DNA of 15,284 nucleotides from Pseudomonadota bacterium (GCA_021793055.1 JAJYTL010000042.1:1-15284), one strand, 5' to 3'. Shown: positions 1-7,717, counted from the stretch's first letter. Numbers and translations: made by a program. Notes: generated by a model from the sequence alone, not told the origin.

Positions 1-339
1 CGCGATATGGTGCGGATATCGGACGCGCGTATGAGCGGTACCAGCTATGGCGCCTGTATCCTGCACGTGGCGCCGGAATCCTTTGTCGGCGGGCCGCTCG
101 CCCTGGTGCAGACCGGCGACATCATCACCGTCGACGTGCCGGGACGCATGATCACCCTCGACGTGCCGGAGATCGAATTGGCGCGCCGCCGCGCGGCGTT
201 GCCGGCGGCGAAACCGCGCTACGAGCGAGGCTACGGCTGGATGTTCTCGCAGCATATCCGTCAAGCCGACGAAGGCTGCGACTTCGACTTCCTTGAGACC
301 GACTTCGGTGCCGCGGTCGGCGAGCCCGCGATTTTTTAG
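1..339 (+). CDS. IlvD/Edd-family dehydratase, C-terminal fragment (5' end outside window)
   Basis: The reading frame is open from base 1 and ends at TAG 337-339, so only the last 112 residues are visible. They carry the family's C-terminal signature RISDARMSGTSYGACILHV, followed by SFVGGPLALVQTGDIITVDV, a swivelling beta-barrel end domain seen in dihydroxy-acid dehydratases (IlvD), 6-phosphogluconate dehydratases and sugar-acid dehydratases. In this family the enzyme dehydrates a 2,3-dihydroxy acid using an Fe-S cluster. The cluster-binding cysteines lie upstream and cannot be checked. The YERGYGWMFSQHIRQADEGCDFDFLE tail, shown here only as a landmark, resembles sugar-acid dehydratases more than biosynthetic IlvD as I remember them, so I do not give a symbol. 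The next gene is nearly 300 bp away, so it probably ends its own transcription unit. Family is confident; substrate is not. Confidence 0.85.
   Translation, partial: RDMVRISDARMSGTSYGACILHVAPESFVGGPLALVQTGDIITVDVPGRMITLDVPEIELARRRAALPAAKPRYERGYGWMFSQHIRQADEGCDFDFLETDFGAAVGEPAIF
312..337 (+). terminator. Possible intrinsic terminator overlapping the dehydratase stop codon
   Basis: CGCGG (312-316) can pair with CCGCG (326-330) around a 9-nt loop, followed by A and a run of six T (332-337). The T run ends inside the TAG stop codon. The stem is only 5 bp but all G/C. The placement at the gene end fits a terminator; the short stem keeps confidence low. Confidence 0.35.
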
Positions 340-634
340 CACTCGCGTCGCTTAACATGCCGAACGTGGCGCAGCTCGATGCCTAGCACGACGTAACGGA
401 ACCGATGGGTATCGAAATCGTCGGGCGTTTCCATATCGACGGCACCGCGCCCTGGTGGCGGACAAAACACTGCCGATGGCGGTCGATCTAAATCGTGTGC
501 ATCCAATTGAGCCGGAGATCGGTCAGGTGGTATAGGGCGCTCCGGCTCGCCCCGGCGGAGACCGCTAGGGCGGCCGCGTTTTCTTATCTCAAGACGGTTG
601 CAAGCCGCGCGCCTGCCTCCGATACTGCCGCGCC
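340..634. other. 295-bp intergenic region, nothing recognised
   Basis: No protein-like frame with a plausible start was recognised on either strand between the dehydratase and mazG. The longest open stretch, on the minus strand, starts with TTG and resembles no family I know. No tRNA-like cloverleaf or convincing promoter was seen. It presumably contains the promoter of the mazG operon. Confidence 0.4.
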
Positions 635-1459
635 ATGGAGAGGTCGCAATCAACCGGCATCGACCGGCTTCTAGGCATTATGAGGCGGCTGCGGGACCCA
701 AACGGGGGTTGCCCGTGGGACCGCGAGCAGAACTTCGCCACCATCGCGCCCTATACGATTGAGGAAGCCTACGAGGTTGCCGAGGCGATCCGCGATGGCG
801 ATCGCGACGCCCTGCGGAACGAGCTTGGCGACCTCCTGTTTCAGGTGGTATATCACGCGCAAATGGCCTCGGAGGCCGGGGACTTCGATTTTGACGACGT
901 GGTTACGGCGATCTCGGAAAAAATGATCCGGCGCCATCCTCATGTTTTCGCCGATGCCACCGTCGCCTCGGCCGCAGCGCAGACGCTCGCGTGGGAGGAG
1001 CATAAGGCGCGGGAGCGGGCCGTCAAGGGGGAGGCCGAAAGTGCGCTCGATGGCGTGCCGCTCGCCCTTCCCGCCTTGGTCCGAGCGGAAAAGCTGCAGC
1101 GCCGCGCCGCCCACGTCGGCTTCGTTTGGTCAGAGGCGGTGCAAGTCCTCGACAAGATATCGGAGGAAATCGGCGAGCTTCGTGACGAGATGGCTCAAAA
1201 TTCCGACCGTGGCCGGCTTGAGGACGAACTCGGAGACGTTCTCTTCGCCGTCGCCAATCTCGCGCGTCATCTCGGGGTCGACGCGGAGGCAGCGCTGCGC
1301 TCGACGAACAACAAGTTCGAGCGCCGTTTCCACTGGATGGAGGCCAAGCTGAAATCCCGCGGTGCCAAGCTTGAAGGCACCGATCTCGCGGCCCTCGAAG
1401 AACTTTGGCAAGCAGCCAAGACGGAAGAATCGGGAACACGGAAGGCCGACAAGGAATAA
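635..1459 (+). CDS. mazG: Nucleoside triphosphate pyrophosphohydrolase MazG
   Basis: MazG hydrolyses nucleoside triphosphates to monophosphate and pyrophosphate in the cytoplasm, which clears damaged nucleotides and affects (p)ppGpp levels. The 274 residues hold two MazG repeats. The first has the metal-binding pattern E43-E44-x2-E47 followed by E63-x2-D66 in NELGDLLFQVV. The second has E177-E178-x2-E181 and E198-x2-D201 in DELGDVLFAVA. The N-terminal block RLRDPNGGCPWDREQNFATI matches E. coli MazG closely and supports this start, although no clear Shine-Dalgarno sequence precedes the ATG. The length is near the E. coli protein (about 263). The charged tail after residue 262 is extra. The NUDIX gene starts 13 bp downstream, so the two are probably co-transcribed nucleotide-sanitation genes. 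Confidence 0.96.
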   Translation: MERSQSTGIDRLLGIMRRLRDPNGGCPWDREQNFATIAPYTIEEAYEVAEAIRDGDRDALRNELGDLLFQVVYHAQMASEAGDFDFDDVVTAISEKMIRRHPHVFADATVASAAAQTLAWEEHKARERAVKGEAESALDGVPLALPALVRAEKLQRRAAHVGFVWSEAVQVLDKISEEIGELRDEMAQNSDRGRLEDELGDVLFAVANLARHLGVDAEAALRSTNNKFERRFHWMEAKLKSRGAKLEGTDLAALEELWQAAKTEESGTRKADKE

Positions 1460-1472
1460 AGGACAGCGTACG

Positions 1473-2078
1473 ATGTTTGGGGCCGACGACGTGGAACTGA
1501 TCGAGAGGAAGACCGTTTTTCAGGGCTACTTCCGGGTCGATCGGTATCGTTTGCGCCACCGGCTTTTCGGCGGCGGCCTTGGTGATGAAATCCGGCGCGA
1601 GGTTTTCGAGCGCGGCCACGCCGCCGCGGTTTTGCCTTACGATCCGGCGCGGGACGAAGTCGTGCTAATCCAACAGTTCCGTGCCGGCGCCTATGCCAAA
1701 GGTGCCGCCCCCTGGCTGATCGAGATCGTCGCCGGCATTATCGATCAGGCCGAGACGGCCAAAGAGGTAGCTATCCGCGAAGCGGTCGAGGAAGCGGGCT
1801 GCAAGCTGATCCCGCCGCTGAAGCCGATTTTTAGCTACTTTCCGACCCCTGGAGCCTGTTCCGAGCATATCGATCTTTTCGTCGGGCGCTGCAACACAGC
1901 AGGTCTTGGCGGCATCCATGGGCTCGCCGAGGAGGGCGAGGACATCCGGGTCATGGTCCTGCCCGTCGAAACGGCGATTGCGCTTCTCGACCAGGGAAAA
2001 ATCGCCAATGCCACGACGATTATCGCGCTGCAATGGCTTGCCCGACACCGGGAGGAATTGCGCGGGCTGTGGCAGTGA
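1473..2078 (+). CDS. nudF: NUDIX hydrolase, ADP-ribose pyrophosphatase type
   Basis: This cytoplasmic enzyme likely splits ADP-ribose or related ADP-sugars into AMP and a sugar phosphate. The full NUDIX box G-x5-E-x7-R-E-x2-E-E-x-G is present at residues 88-109 (G88, E94, R102-E103, E106-E107, G109). Upstream, VLIQQFRAGAY (64-74) and WLIEIVAGI (81-89) are typical of the NudF/ADPRase group. The conserved proline about 15 residues after the box is present in YFPTPGACSE (122-131). The frame is open further upstream, but ATG 1473 is chosen because AAAGGAC sits just upstream and because it gives 201 residues, the usual NudF length. It begins 13 bp after mazG, consistent with a shared transcript. 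Substrate is inferred from the family. Confidence 0.9.
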   Translation: MFGADDVELIERKTVFQGYFRVDRYRLRHRLFGGGLGDEIRREVFERGHAAAVLPYDPARDEVVLIQQFRAGAYAKGAAPWLIEIVAGIIDQAETAKEVAIREAVEEAGCKLIPPLKPIFSYFPTPGACSEHIDLFVGRCNTAGLGGIHGLAEEGEDIRVMVLPVETAIALLDQGKIANATTIIALQWLARHREELRGLWQ

Positions 2079-2156
2079 AACGGCATGCGGTGCCAAAGCC
2101 TTGAACCCCATTGCGCTGTGGGCGTAGGAAATAAGAGTGCGGTGAGAATTCAGAAT

Positions 2157-3170
2157 ATGGCAGCGGCAATGAAAATTCGCGAAGGTTTCATCGGCTCCGT
2201 TGGCAACACACCTCTCGTCCGGCTGAAGCGCGCCTCGGAGGCGACGGGCTGCACCATCCTTGGCAAGGCCGAGTTTCTCAACCCCGGCGGCTCGGTGAAG
2301 GACCGTGCCGCGCTGTTCATCGTCCGTGATGCCGAGCGGCGTGGCTTGCTGCGGCCGGGCGGTGTCATTGTCGAAGGCACTGCCGGCAACACCGGGATCG
2401 GCCTCGCGCTGGTCGGCAATGCCCTAGGTTATCGCACGGTGATTGTGATGCCGGAGACGCAAAGCCAGGAGAAGAAGGACATGCTCCGGCTCTGCGGCGC
2501 TGATCTGCGGCTGGTGCCCGCCGTTCCCTACAGCAATCCGGACAACTACGTGCGTTATTCGGGCCGCTTGGCCGAGGAACTTGCCGCGAGCGAGGCTAAC
2601 GGAGCGATCTGGGCCAATCAATTCGACAATGTCGCGAACCGGGAAGCGCATATTGAAACCACCGCGCCCGAAATCTGGGACCAGACCGCGGGCAAGGTCG
2701 ATGGCTTCACCTGCGCCGTCGGTACCGGCGGCACGCTCGCCGGAACCGCGATGGGCTTGCGCGAACGCAGCCCGACGGTGAAGATCGCGCTCGCCGATCC
2801 CAAGGGCGCGGCGCTTCACAGCTATTACACCACGGGTACGCTCAAATCCGAGGGTAGCTCGATCACCGAAGGCATCGGCCAAGGCCGCGTGACGAAGAAT
2901 CTCGAGGGGTTCCGGCCCGACTTCTCGTACCAGATTCCCGATGAGGAGGCCCTCCCGGTGGTATTCGATCTGCTGCAGCACGAGGGTCTTTGCCTCGGCG
3001 GCTCGTCGGCGATCAATGTCGCGGGCGCGATCCGTCTTGCCAAGGAACTCGGACCCGGCCATGTCATCGTGACCATTCTCGCCGACAGCGGTACGCGCTA
3101 TCAGAGCAAGCTCTATAATCCTGAGTTCCTGCGCGCGAAGAATCTGCCGTTGCCGCCGTGGCTTTCATAG
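2157..3170 (+). CDS. cysK: Cysteine synthase (O-acetylserine sulfhydrylase), PLP-dependent
   Basis: It makes cysteine from O-acetylserine and sulfide, with pyridoxal phosphate as cofactor. The 337-residue product has the fold-type II landmarks in order: GNTPLVRL (16-23), the PLP lysine K48 in NPGGSVKDRAA, the substrate loop EGTAGNTGIGL (73-83), the phosphate-binding glycine loop GTGGTLAG, and a C-terminal ADSGTRYQSKLYNPEF segment. The loop reads EGTAGNTG rather than the EPTSGNTG of E. coli CysK; I remember this form from an alphaproteobacterial CysK subgroup. A cystathionine beta-synthase-like activity is possible but less likely. Start ATG 2157 has GGTGAG upstream; ATG 2169 is an alternative that removes only four residues. 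It lies at the head of the cysteine-related genes, 78 bp after the NUDIX gene. Confidence 0.92.
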   Translation: MAAAMKIREGFIGSVGNTPLVRLKRASEATGCTILGKAEFLNPGGSVKDRAALFIVRDAERRGLLRPGGVIVEGTAGNTGIGLALVGNALGYRTVIVMPETQSQEKKDMLRLCGADLRLVPAVPYSNPDNYVRYSGRLAEELAASEANGAIWANQFDNVANREAHIETTAPEIWDQTAGKVDGFTCAVGTGGTLAGTAMGLRERSPTVKIALADPKGAALHSYYTTGTLKSEGSSITEGIGQGRVTKNLEGFRPDFSYQIPDEEALPVVFDLLQHEGLCLGGSSAINVAGAIRLAKELGPGHVIVTILADSGTRYQSKLYNPEFLRAKNLPLPPWLS

Positions 3171-3184
3171 GACCGGTTGTCCGC

Positions 3185-3892
3185 ATGACAAAGCTCCTGT
3201 TCCGCGAGGATGCCTATGCCAAGACCGCGACCGCGCGCGTCCTGGCGGTAAGCGACGCCGGGATCGTGCTCGACCGCACGATCTTCTATCCCATGGGCGG
3301 CGGCCAGTTGGGCGACACCGGGCGGCTTCGCCTGGCCGATGGTCGCGAGATCGCGGTCTTCGACACGCGCAAAGGCGAAGGACCGGATCAGGTTCTGCAT
3401 CTCGTGGCACCGGGCGGTTTGTTGCCCGAGGTCGGCGCGGAGGTCGTGCTTGAAATCGACTGGGAGCGCCGTCACCGGCTGATGCGGATGCATACCGCGC
3501 TCCACCTGCTTTCGGCTGTGCTCGTCTATCCCGTCACTGGCGGCCAGGTCGGCGATGGCAAAGGCCGGCTCGATTTCGATTGCGCCGGCGAGGTGCCGGA
3601 TAAGAGCGAGGTCACGGAGCAGCTCGCCCGGTTGATCGGCGAAGATCACGCGGTTTCCGCGCGCTGGATCCGTGACGAGGAGCTTGTGGCTCAGCCCGAA
3701 TTGGTCAAGACGCTATCGGTCAAGCCACCGATGGGCCAAGGCCAAGTCCGCTTGGTTGAAATCGCCGGCCTCGATCTGCAGGCTTGCGGCGGGACCCATG
3801 TCGCCCGCACTGGCGAGATTGGCGCCATCATCGTTCGCAAGATCGAGAGCAAGGGTCGGCAAAACCGTCGTGTCGCGCTCGAATTGGCCTAA
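3185..3892 (+). CDS. AlaX-type alanyl-tRNA editing protein
   Basis: AlaX proteins are free-standing relatives of the AlaRS editing domain. They hydrolyse Ser-tRNA(Ala), and sometimes Gly-tRNA(Ala), in trans. Of the 235 residues, H103 and H107 (HTALH) plus C201 and H205 (CGGTH) form the complete zinc/catalytic set. The N-terminal FYPMGGGQLGDTG block (34-46) and the second GGQVGDGKGRLDF block are also typical. The length and the extra N-terminal beta domain fit the middle-sized AlaX class. The frame can also start at GTG 3158, overlapping cysK, but ATG 3185 yields the standard MTKLLFREDAY start. It sits between cysteine synthase and sulfurtransferase genes. A role guarding against serine misacylation when serine and O-acetylserine flux is high is only inference. 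Confidence 0.92.
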   Translation: MTKLLFREDAYAKTATARVLAVSDAGIVLDRTIFYPMGGGQLGDTGRLRLADGREIAVFDTRKGEGPDQVLHLVAPGGLLPEVGAEVVLEIDWERRHRLMRMHTALHLLSAVLVYPVTGGQVGDGKGRLDFDCAGEVPDKSEVTEQLARLIGEDHAVSARWIRDEELVAQPELVKTLSVKPPMGQGQVRLVEIAGLDLQACGGTHVARTGEIGAIIVRKIESKGRQNRRVALELA

Positions 3893-3941
3893 ACGCACAA
3901 GCGCGGTCGAGACAGAGCAGCGCCCTTGGGAGGGAGAGGTC

Positions 3942-4796
3942 ATGACTGAATCCAAACCGCGGAGCGTGGTCTCGACGGCGTGGCTCGCCGAGCATCTGGA
4001 CAGCCCCGATATCCGCATTGTCGATGGCTCTTGGTATCTGCCGCAGATGGGCCGCGACGCGAAGGCGGAGTATCGCGCCGCCCATATCCCAGGCGCGATT
4101 TTTTTCGACATCGACGATATCGCCGACGACGCGAGCCCCTACCCCCACATGCTGCCGAGCGCGGAAAAGTTCGCGAGCCGCGTGCGCAAGCTCGGTCTTG
4201 GCGATGGTAACCGCATCGTCGTCTACGATGGTTCCGGCACGAACATCAGCGCAGGCCGGGTGTGGTGGATGTTCCGGGTCTTCGGCGTCCGCGATGTCGC
4301 AGTCCTGGACGGTGGGTTCCGCAAGTGGCAAGCCGAAGGCCGGCCGGTGGACGACCGTCCGCCCTTTCCCCGCGAGCGCCATTTCACCGCCCGCTTCGAC
4401 CATCGACTGGTGCGTGACTTCGATCAAATGCAGGCCAATGTCGAAAGCCGGGCCGAACAGGTGCTCGATGCCCGCTCCTCCGGCCGGTTCAAAGGCATCG
4501 ACCCCGAGCCGCGCGCCGGCCTCAAGGGCGGCCATGTGCCCGGAAGCCGCAACCTGCCTCATGGCGAAATCGTCGATGCATCCGGCTGCCTATTGCCGAC
4601 CGCAACGTTGAAGGAAAAGTTCGCGGCTTCCGGGATAGACCTTAATCGCCCCATCGTTGCGACCTGCGGCTCGGGCGTGAGCGCTTGCGCGCTCGCCTTG
4701 GCGCTTGATGTTCTCGGCCATCACGAGGTCGCGGTCTACGATGGCTCCTGGAGTGAATGGGGCGCGCGGCCCGAGGCGCGCGTCGAAACCGGCTGA
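3942..4796 (+). CDS. sseA: 3-mercaptopyruvate sulfurtransferase, two-domain rhodanese
   Basis: It transfers sulfur from 3-mercaptopyruvate, the deaminated form of cysteine, to thiol or cyanide acceptors, producing pyruvate and a persulfide. The 284 residues form two rhodanese domains: an inactive N-terminal one (about 8-135, with DARF-equivalent VDGSWYLP and AHIPGAIFFDID) and the catalytic C-terminal one (about 165-280). The active loop is CGSGVSA at 242-248. The Cys242 nucleophile and the G-S-G-V pattern separate mercaptopyruvate sulfurtransferases from thiosulfate sulfurtransferases (CRKGVTA). The start ATG has a strong AGGGAGAGG Shine-Dalgarno just upstream and lies 49 bp after the AlaX gene. 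It is followed after 58 bp by metC. Together with cysK this forms a cysteine synthesis and breakdown group. Confidence 0.94.
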   Translation: MTESKPRSVVSTAWLAEHLDSPDIRIVDGSWYLPQMGRDAKAEYRAAHIPGAIFFDIDDIADDASPYPHMLPSAEKFASRVRKLGLGDGNRIVVYDGSGTNISAGRVWWMFRVFGVRDVAVLDGGFRKWQAEGRPVDDRPPFPRERHFTARFDHRLVRDFDQMQANVESRAEQVLDARSSGRFKGIDPEPRAGLKGGHVPGSRNLPHGEIVDASGCLLPTATLKEKFAASGIDLNRPIVATCGSGVSACALALALDVLGHHEVAVYDGSWSEWGARPEARVETG

Positions 4797-4854
4797 TCGA
4801 GCCGAACGACCTGCTGCGCCGCATCCCGACAACTTTCCGCAATGGCATGACATT

Positions 4855-6030
4855 ATGAAAGAGCCGACCAAGCTGGTAACCGCCGGCCGCGACCCCGCGA
4901 AGCACCAAGGCGTCGTCAATACGCCCGTTTACCACGCCTCGACCGTCATCTTTCCCGATCTCGCCACCCACGACGAGATCCGCGCCGCGCGCGCGCGCGG
5001 CGAACAGGTGGTGGTTTATGGCTTGAACGGTACGCCGACCACCTTCGCGCTGGAAAACGCCGTGGCGGAGATCGAAGGCGGCTATCGAGCACTGGTCGTT
5101 CCTTCTGGCCTCGCGGCAGTGACGACGGCCCTTCTGGCCTGCCTCAAGGCCGGCGATCATATCCTCATGGTCGACAGCGTCTATGAGCCGACACGGAACT
5201 TCTGCCGCGGCATGCTGGCCCGCTATGGCGTCGAAACCACCTATTACGACCCGTTGATCGGCGGCAAGATTGCCGATCAGGTACGGCCCAATACCCGCGT
5301 TGTCTTCGTCGAGAGTCCGGGCTCGCTGACCTTTGAGGTGCAGGACATCCCTGCCATCGCCGCTGCGGCGCATGCCAAGGCCGCACTCGTAGTGATGGAC
5401 AATACTTGGGCATCGCCGCTCTATTTCAAGCCCTTCGAGCATGGCGTTGACATCTCGATCCAGGCTGGCACGAAGTACCTCGCCGGCCATTCCGACCTTC
5501 TTATCGGAACGATCTCCGCGACCCAGCAGGCCTGGCCGGCGCTTCGCGAGACTGCGCGCATGCTCGGCCTCGGCGCCGGTCCGGACGACGTCTATCTCAC
5601 ATTGCGCGGCCTTCGCACCCTTGGTGTTCGCCTCGCCCGCCACCAGGAAAGCGGCCTCGCGCTCGCGCGCTGGCTCGAGGCGCGCCCCGAGGTCGCACGG
5701 GTTCTTCATCCCGGCCTGCCGACGGACCCCGGCCATGCCCTGTGGAAACGGGATTTCCTCGGCGCTTCCGGGCTCTTCGGCGTCGAGCTCAAGCCCGCTT
5801 CCCGGCAGGCCGTCGCCGCGATGATCGATCATATGGAGCTGTTCGGGATCGGCTATAGCTGGGGCGGTTTCGAAAGCCTGATCGTGCTGACCGATCCACA
5901 ACGGGTGCGTACGGCCACGCGCTGGGAAGGTCACGGCCCGCTGCTTCGGCTCCACGCCGGTCTTGAGGACGTCGAAGATTTAATCAAGGATCTCGAATCT
6001 GGATTTGCCCGCTTGAATGCCGCGCTGTGA
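4855..6030 (+). CDS. metC: Cystathionine beta-lyase
   Basis: It cleaves cystathionine to homocysteine, pyruvate and ammonia in methionine synthesis; enzymes of this type also desulfhydrate cysteine. The 391-residue product aligns along its length with E. coli MetC as I remember it. The PLP lysine is K207 in IQAGTKYLAGHSD. Other landmarks are VPSGLAAV (82-89), ESPGSLTFEVQDIPAI (153-168), MDNTWASPLYFK (181-192), SWGGFESL, and a C-terminal GLEDVEDLIKDLE. The neighbour-subunit phosphate-binding motif reads YGLNGT (55-60) instead of the YGRRGT of E. coli, a variation I believe other alphaproteobacterial MetCs share. ATG 4855 was chosen from alignment of the N-terminus; no clear Shine-Dalgarno is visible. 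It appears to be the last gene of the left-hand operon. Confidence 0.94.
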   Translation: MKEPTKLVTAGRDPAKHQGVVNTPVYHASTVIFPDLATHDEIRAARARGEQVVVYGLNGTPTTFALENAVAEIEGGYRALVVPSGLAAVTTALLACLKAGDHILMVDSVYEPTRNFCRGMLARYGVETTYYDPLIGGKIADQVRPNTRVVFVESPGSLTFEVQDIPAIAAAAHAKAALVVMDNTWASPLYFKPFEHGVDISIQAGTKYLAGHSDLLIGTISATQQAWPALRETARMLGLGAGPDDVYLTLRGLRTLGVRLARHQESGLALARWLEARPEVARVLHPGLPTDPGHALWKRDFLGASGLFGVELKPASRQAVAAMIDHMELFGIGYSWGGFESLIVLTDPQRVRTATRWEGHGPLLRLHAGLEDVEDLIKDLESGFARLNAAL

Positions 6031-6171
6031 GTCCGACCACGGAGAACGGCACCAAACCGCCGCGCGCGATAACTTGCGTCAAATTGGCCAGAAGTCATGT
6101 CCGAGCGCCGTTGCAACGAATTAAGCGACGCTCCCGCGTGAAAAGCCAAGTAGCCTTTCGGGATCATGCGC

Positions 6172-6693
6172 TTAGCCGGCGGCCCGGCTCCGGCCCTGGT
6201 CGCGAACGGAACCGCCCTGGCACTCGGCGCAGCGTCCGGCCAGTTCGATCGTCTGGCTCTCGATCGAAAAGCCGACATGCGCTGCCGTTTGCCGAATGGC
6301 GCGGAGCGGACGCTCGCCTGGCAGCTCCGCCGCCCGGCCGCAGGCGATGCAGACCAGGATCTCCACCACGTGAGGGGCCTCGGGTCGCACGCAGCCGATG
6401 AAGGCATTGCGGGTCTCGATGCGATGGATGAAACCCTCGCGCAGCAGGAAATCGAGCGCGCGATAGACGGTTGGTGGCGCCGGCCCGCGTTCGCCCTCGG
6501 GCGTCAGGCGGGCGAGAATTTCATAGGCCCCTACCGGTCGGTGCGAGTTCCAGACCATGGCCAGAACCTCCCGGCGGAGCTGGGTCAGGCGCGCGCCGCG
6601 ATCGCGGCAGAGACGATCAGCCGCGTCAAGGGCGCCGTCGACGCAAGCCACGTGGTCATGGCGGTGGTCGGGAAAGGCGGCGACGGATAACAT
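6172..6693 (-). CDS. zur: Zinc uptake regulator, Fur family
   Basis: Zur is a dimeric DNA-binding repressor that, when loaded with zinc, shuts off zinc-uptake genes. The 173-residue protein has an N-terminal winged helix (about 26-92), with the recognition region in APPTVYRALDFLLREGFIHRIE. A C-terminal metal and dimer domain holds two CxxC pairs (CIAC and CAEC) for the structural zinc. The segment AHVGFSIESQTIELAGRCAEC matches Zur rather than Fur or PerR. The N-terminus FPDHRHDHVACVD is histidine-rich, as in related alphaproteobacterial Zur proteins. A purine-rich AAAGGGGG lies about 11 nt before the start. The gene is divergent from the znuA-like gene, and the shared intergenic region holds a Zur-box-like palindrome, so it may also repress itself. 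The usual partners znuB and znuC are not adjacent. Confidence 0.92.
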   Translation of the reverse strand: MLSVAAFPDHRHDHVACVDGALDAADRLCRDRGARLTQLRREVLAMVWNSHRPVGAYEILARLTPEGERGPAPPTVYRALDFLLREGFIHRIETRNAFIGCVRPEAPHVVEILVCIACGRAAELPGERPLRAIRQTAAHVGFSIESQTIELAGRCAECQGGSVRDQGRSRAAG

Positions 6694-6710
6694 GGCTCAA
6701 AGCACCCCCT

Positions 6711-6740
6711 TTGACGCTTGCGAACCCGTTACCTTATATC
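6711..6740 (+). promoter_or_regulatory. Putative sigma-70 promoter of the znuA-like gene
   Basis: TTGACG (6711-6716) matches five of six -35 consensus bases. Eighteen bases downstream, TATATC (6735-6740) can serve as a -10. The -10 falls inside the palindrome at 6727-6746, the arrangement expected for a repressed promoter. On the opposite strand the same region reads TATGAT (6743-6738), a five-of-six -10 match that could serve zur. Confidence 0.45.
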
Positions 6741-6746
6741 ATAACG
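6727..6746. promoter_or_regulatory. Putative Zur box between zur and the znuA-like gene
   Basis: The 20 bases CGTTACCTTATATCATAACG have perfect outer half-sites (CGTTA and TAACG) and a central TATA. The inner part, CTTATATCATAAC at 6733-6745, agrees at 10 of 13 positions with the E. coli-type Zur core GTTATAATATAAC (remembered). It lies at the -10 of the znuA-like promoter and about 34 bp from the zur start codon, so one site could control both divergent genes. Confidence 0.6.
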
Positions 6747-6790
6747 TCACTGGCGCATCGATCATCCTTCACCGCTAGCGGTCCATTGTC

Positions 6791-7717
6791 ATGTGTCGCC
6801 GGTTGACGATTATTTTCGTGGCTGTTCTCCTGGCGCTCTCAAGCGCCCCCGCGTTTGCGCAGGAACTGAACGTGGTCGCGACCATCGCGCCGCTTGGTTC
6901 GATCGCGAGCAATGTCATGGCGGGAGCCGGCCATCCGCAGGTACTCATTCCGGTTACCGCCTCCCCGCAAAGCTTTGTCCCGACGCCGGAGCAGATAGGC
7001 ACCCTAAAGGCCGCGCAGGTGGTGATCTGGATCGGGCCGCTGCTGGAAAAGTCTCTCGCCAAGACGATCTCCGCCCTGCCGAAGACGACGCATGTCATTA
7101 CCGTGAGCCGGCTTCCCGGGATCAAACTTCTGCCCATGCGGCCCGCCGGAATATGGTCTGAAGCGGCAAGCCTGGCCGCCGGATCGAAGGCAAAATCAGC
7201 GATCAACCCCTATCTCTGGCTTGATCCTGAGAACGCTTCGGTCATCGCCCGAGCGATCAATCAGGCCCTCTCGCTCGTCGATTCGAACGATGCCGCCGTG
7301 TACCAGGCCAACGCCGACAGTTTCACCGCGCAAGTCCAGGCCCTCGAATACGAATTGCAGGCAACGCTTGGGCCGGTGCACAAAGTCCCGTTTCTGGTCT
7401 TGCACGACTCGTACGCCTATCTCGACCAGAAATATCGGCTCAACGACGTCGGCGCCGTCACGGCCGAGCCCGGGCAGGCCGTGAGCGCAAAGCGCATCGC
7501 GCTGCTCAGGGCCGCGATACAGAAAACGCATGTCCAGTGCATCTTCAGCGAGCCGCAATACCGACCGACCACGGCGGCGAAACTCGCGCAAGGCCTACCC
7601 GTCCATATTGGCGTGCTGGATCCTTATGGGACCGGCGTGAGCATGGGGCCAAACGGCTACTTCAGTATGATGAACCGTCTTGCCGACGGCATAGCCGACT
7701 GCCTTTCGTCGCCGTGA
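6791..7717 (+). CDS. znuA: ZnuA-like periplasmic metal-binding protein with altered ligand residues
   Basis: ZnuA captures zinc in the periplasm for the ZnuBC transporter. This 308-residue protein has a clear signal peptide (about 1-23, ending AFA before QE), then the cluster A-I fold: TIAPLGSIASNVM (31-43), VVIWIGPLLEK (77-87), FLVLHDSYAYLDQKYRL (201-217) and FSEPQYRP (252-259). The two cysteines of the ZnuA disulfide are present (C250, C304), as are H205 and the acidic D277 in DPYGTG. However, the first zinc histidine (SPH in ZnuA) is Q60 in ASPQSFVP, and the second (NPHLW) is Y141 in NPYLWLDP. The histidine-rich loop that normally precedes it is also missing (GIWSEAASLAAGSKAKSA). It may bind zinc weakly, another ligand, or nothing. 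No transporter subunits lie next to it. Shine-Dalgarno is weak. The symbol reflects homology, not proven function. Confidence 0.82.
   Translation: MCRRLTIIFVAVLLALSSAPAFAQELNVVATIAPLGSIASNVMAGAGHPQVLIPVTASPQSFVPTPEQIGTLKAAQVVIWIGPLLEKSLAKTISALPKTTHVITVSRLPGIKLLPMRPAGIWSEAASLAAGSKAKSAINPYLWLDPENASVIARAINQALSLVDSNDAAVYQANADSFTAQVQALEYELQATLGPVHKVPFLVLHDSYAYLDQKYRLNDVGAVTAEPGQAVSAKRIALLRAAIQKTHVQCIFSEPQYRPTTAAKLAQGLPVHIGVLDPYGTGVSMGPNGYFSMMNRLADGIADCLSSP

Noticed and set aside
336..653. 105-codon minus-strand frame between the dehydratase and mazG
   Set aside because: Starts with TTG inside mazG, lacks a ribosome-binding site and resembles no known protein.
4642..5955. 437-codon open frame on the minus strand
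   Set aside because: It lies antisense to sseA and metC, both of which are unmistakable. Its product is a low-complexity Arg/Gly/Ala mix typical of antisense frames in GC-rich DNA.
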